6,752 nt of DNA from Amoebophilaceae bacterium (lineage in GTDB: Bacteria > Bacteroidota > Bacteroidia > Cytophagales > Amoebophilaceae). How positions within the stretch are numbered: position 1 is the stretch's first letter; every line of letters begins with the position of its first letter. A program made the position numbers and the translations under genes. The stretch is taken from assembly GCA_025455725.1 (NCBI GenBank), contig JALOLY010000049.1:1-6752 (forward strand), given 5' to 3'. This document shows positions 6,544 to 6,752 of this stretch, piece after piece. The notes beneath the pieces are model-generated. The model was not told the DNA's origin, did not search any database, and saw only the letters and a list, made by a program, of their open reading frames with translations.

Positions 6544-6752
6544 GGTCGTGTTTAGGACGTCTGCTGTAAGCACTCTTATCTAGGAAGCACTAGCAGGGCT
6601 AACGCTCTGAACAGCAAGACAAAAAAATTACCGGCCAATTCTCTGAGTAGCAACATCAAGTTGAAGCCCATGCCTGCTAACAAGGCATGGTTCGTGTCAC
6701 CGACACGCCCCTTGAGATAATTCCTGCCCAGCCTGTGCTCCCTCTTTAAGTG
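6544..6752 (-). mobile_element. Right-edge IS5-type insertion sequence, 3' part
   Basis: The element reads on the minus strand and enters from the right window edge. It contains the transposase C-terminus (stop at 6578-6576). The left boundary is not proven: I placed it at GGTCGTGTTTAGGACGTC (6544-6561, plus strand), about 15 bases beyond the stop, because a GG-CGTGTT start is common for IS5-group terminal repeats. Neither the other inverted repeat nor a target duplication can be seen here. Confidence 0.4.
6576..6752 (-). CDS. IS5-family transposase, C-terminal part (5' end beyond right edge)
   Basis: The minus strand is open from the right edge for 58 codons to a TAA at 6578-6576. The visible product starts HLKREHRLGRNYLKGRVGDT and continues NHALLAGMGFNLMLLLRELA before a hydrophobic tail. 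HRLGRNYLKG followed by an N..L...G.N...LLR pattern is the well-known C-terminal region of IS5-group DDE transposases. The catalytic core lies outside the window, so whether the copy is intact cannot be told, but no frameshift is seen in this part. Its start is not in the window. It ends 180 bases before marC, so the element inserted into the region upstream of the marC promoter. It may belong to the same family as the decayed copy at 824-1320, but the two visible parts do not overlap. Confidence 0.85.
   Translation of the reverse strand, partial: HLKREHRLGRNYLKGRVGDTNHALLAGMGFNLMLLLRELAGNFFVLLFRALALLVLPR

Noticed and set aside
6668..6707. Two adjacent hairpins (CCATGCCT/AGGCATGG, then CGTGTC/GACACG) considered as a structured RNA or terminator
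   Set aside because: They fall inside the transposase C-terminal coding sequence, and no tRNA, tmRNA, RNase P or rRNA hallmark is present.
1..6752. Search for CRISPR arrays, tRNAs, rRNAs, toxin-antitoxin pairs or a defence system
   Set aside because: No regularly spaced repeats, no tRNA T-arm or rRNA end signatures and no defence-type protein motifs were found.

Overview
The window looks like a piece of a Bacteroidota genome, most likely a host-associated, reduced or decaying one of the Amoebophilus/Cardinium (Amoebophilaceae) type. The evidence is the long Bacteroidota-type MraY and HisRS, the absence of Shine-Dalgarno sequences before mraY, hisS and ybaB, one TAnnTTTG-type promoter element, loosely packed genes with junk between them, and two separate IS5-type transposase remains. 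The family and genus assignment is inference from protein character, not a search.

Layout, left to right. (1) 1-684, minus strand: a long reading frame with no stop that runs off the left edge. It encodes a lipoprotein precursor (lipobox Cys24) with a low-complexity linker and the start of a C-terminal domain that resembles, from memory, a domain found in proteins of amoeba- and arthropod-associated bacteria. (2) About 824-1320, minus strand: a decayed IS5-family transposase, readable only by joining three frames and passing two stop codons. (3) 1321-1554: no recognisable gene. (4) 1555-2769: mraY (lipid I synthesis), standing alone without the other murein-cluster genes. (5) 2928-4631: hisS followed 27 bases later by ybaB, probably one transcript. 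(6) 4632-4783: the gap between converging units. (7) 6396-4784, minus strand: a tight unit marC - rnhA - ogt, with 1 base between marC and rnhA and a 14-base overlap between rnhA and ogt. (8) 6397-6575: the marC upstream region, with a good -7 element and a 13-base palindrome. (9) 6576-6752, minus strand: the C-terminal end of an IS5-type transposase that enters from the right edge.

The genes are mostly core functions: cell-wall precursor synthesis, histidyl-tRNA charging, a nucleoid-associated protein, RNA-DNA hybrid removal and alkylation repair. The accessory part is the left-edge lipoprotein and the two transposon remains. No CRISPR array, tRNA, rRNA, toxin-antitoxin or defence system is visible. 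The least ordinary item is the left-edge lipoprotein, of which only the N-terminal 228 residues are in the window.
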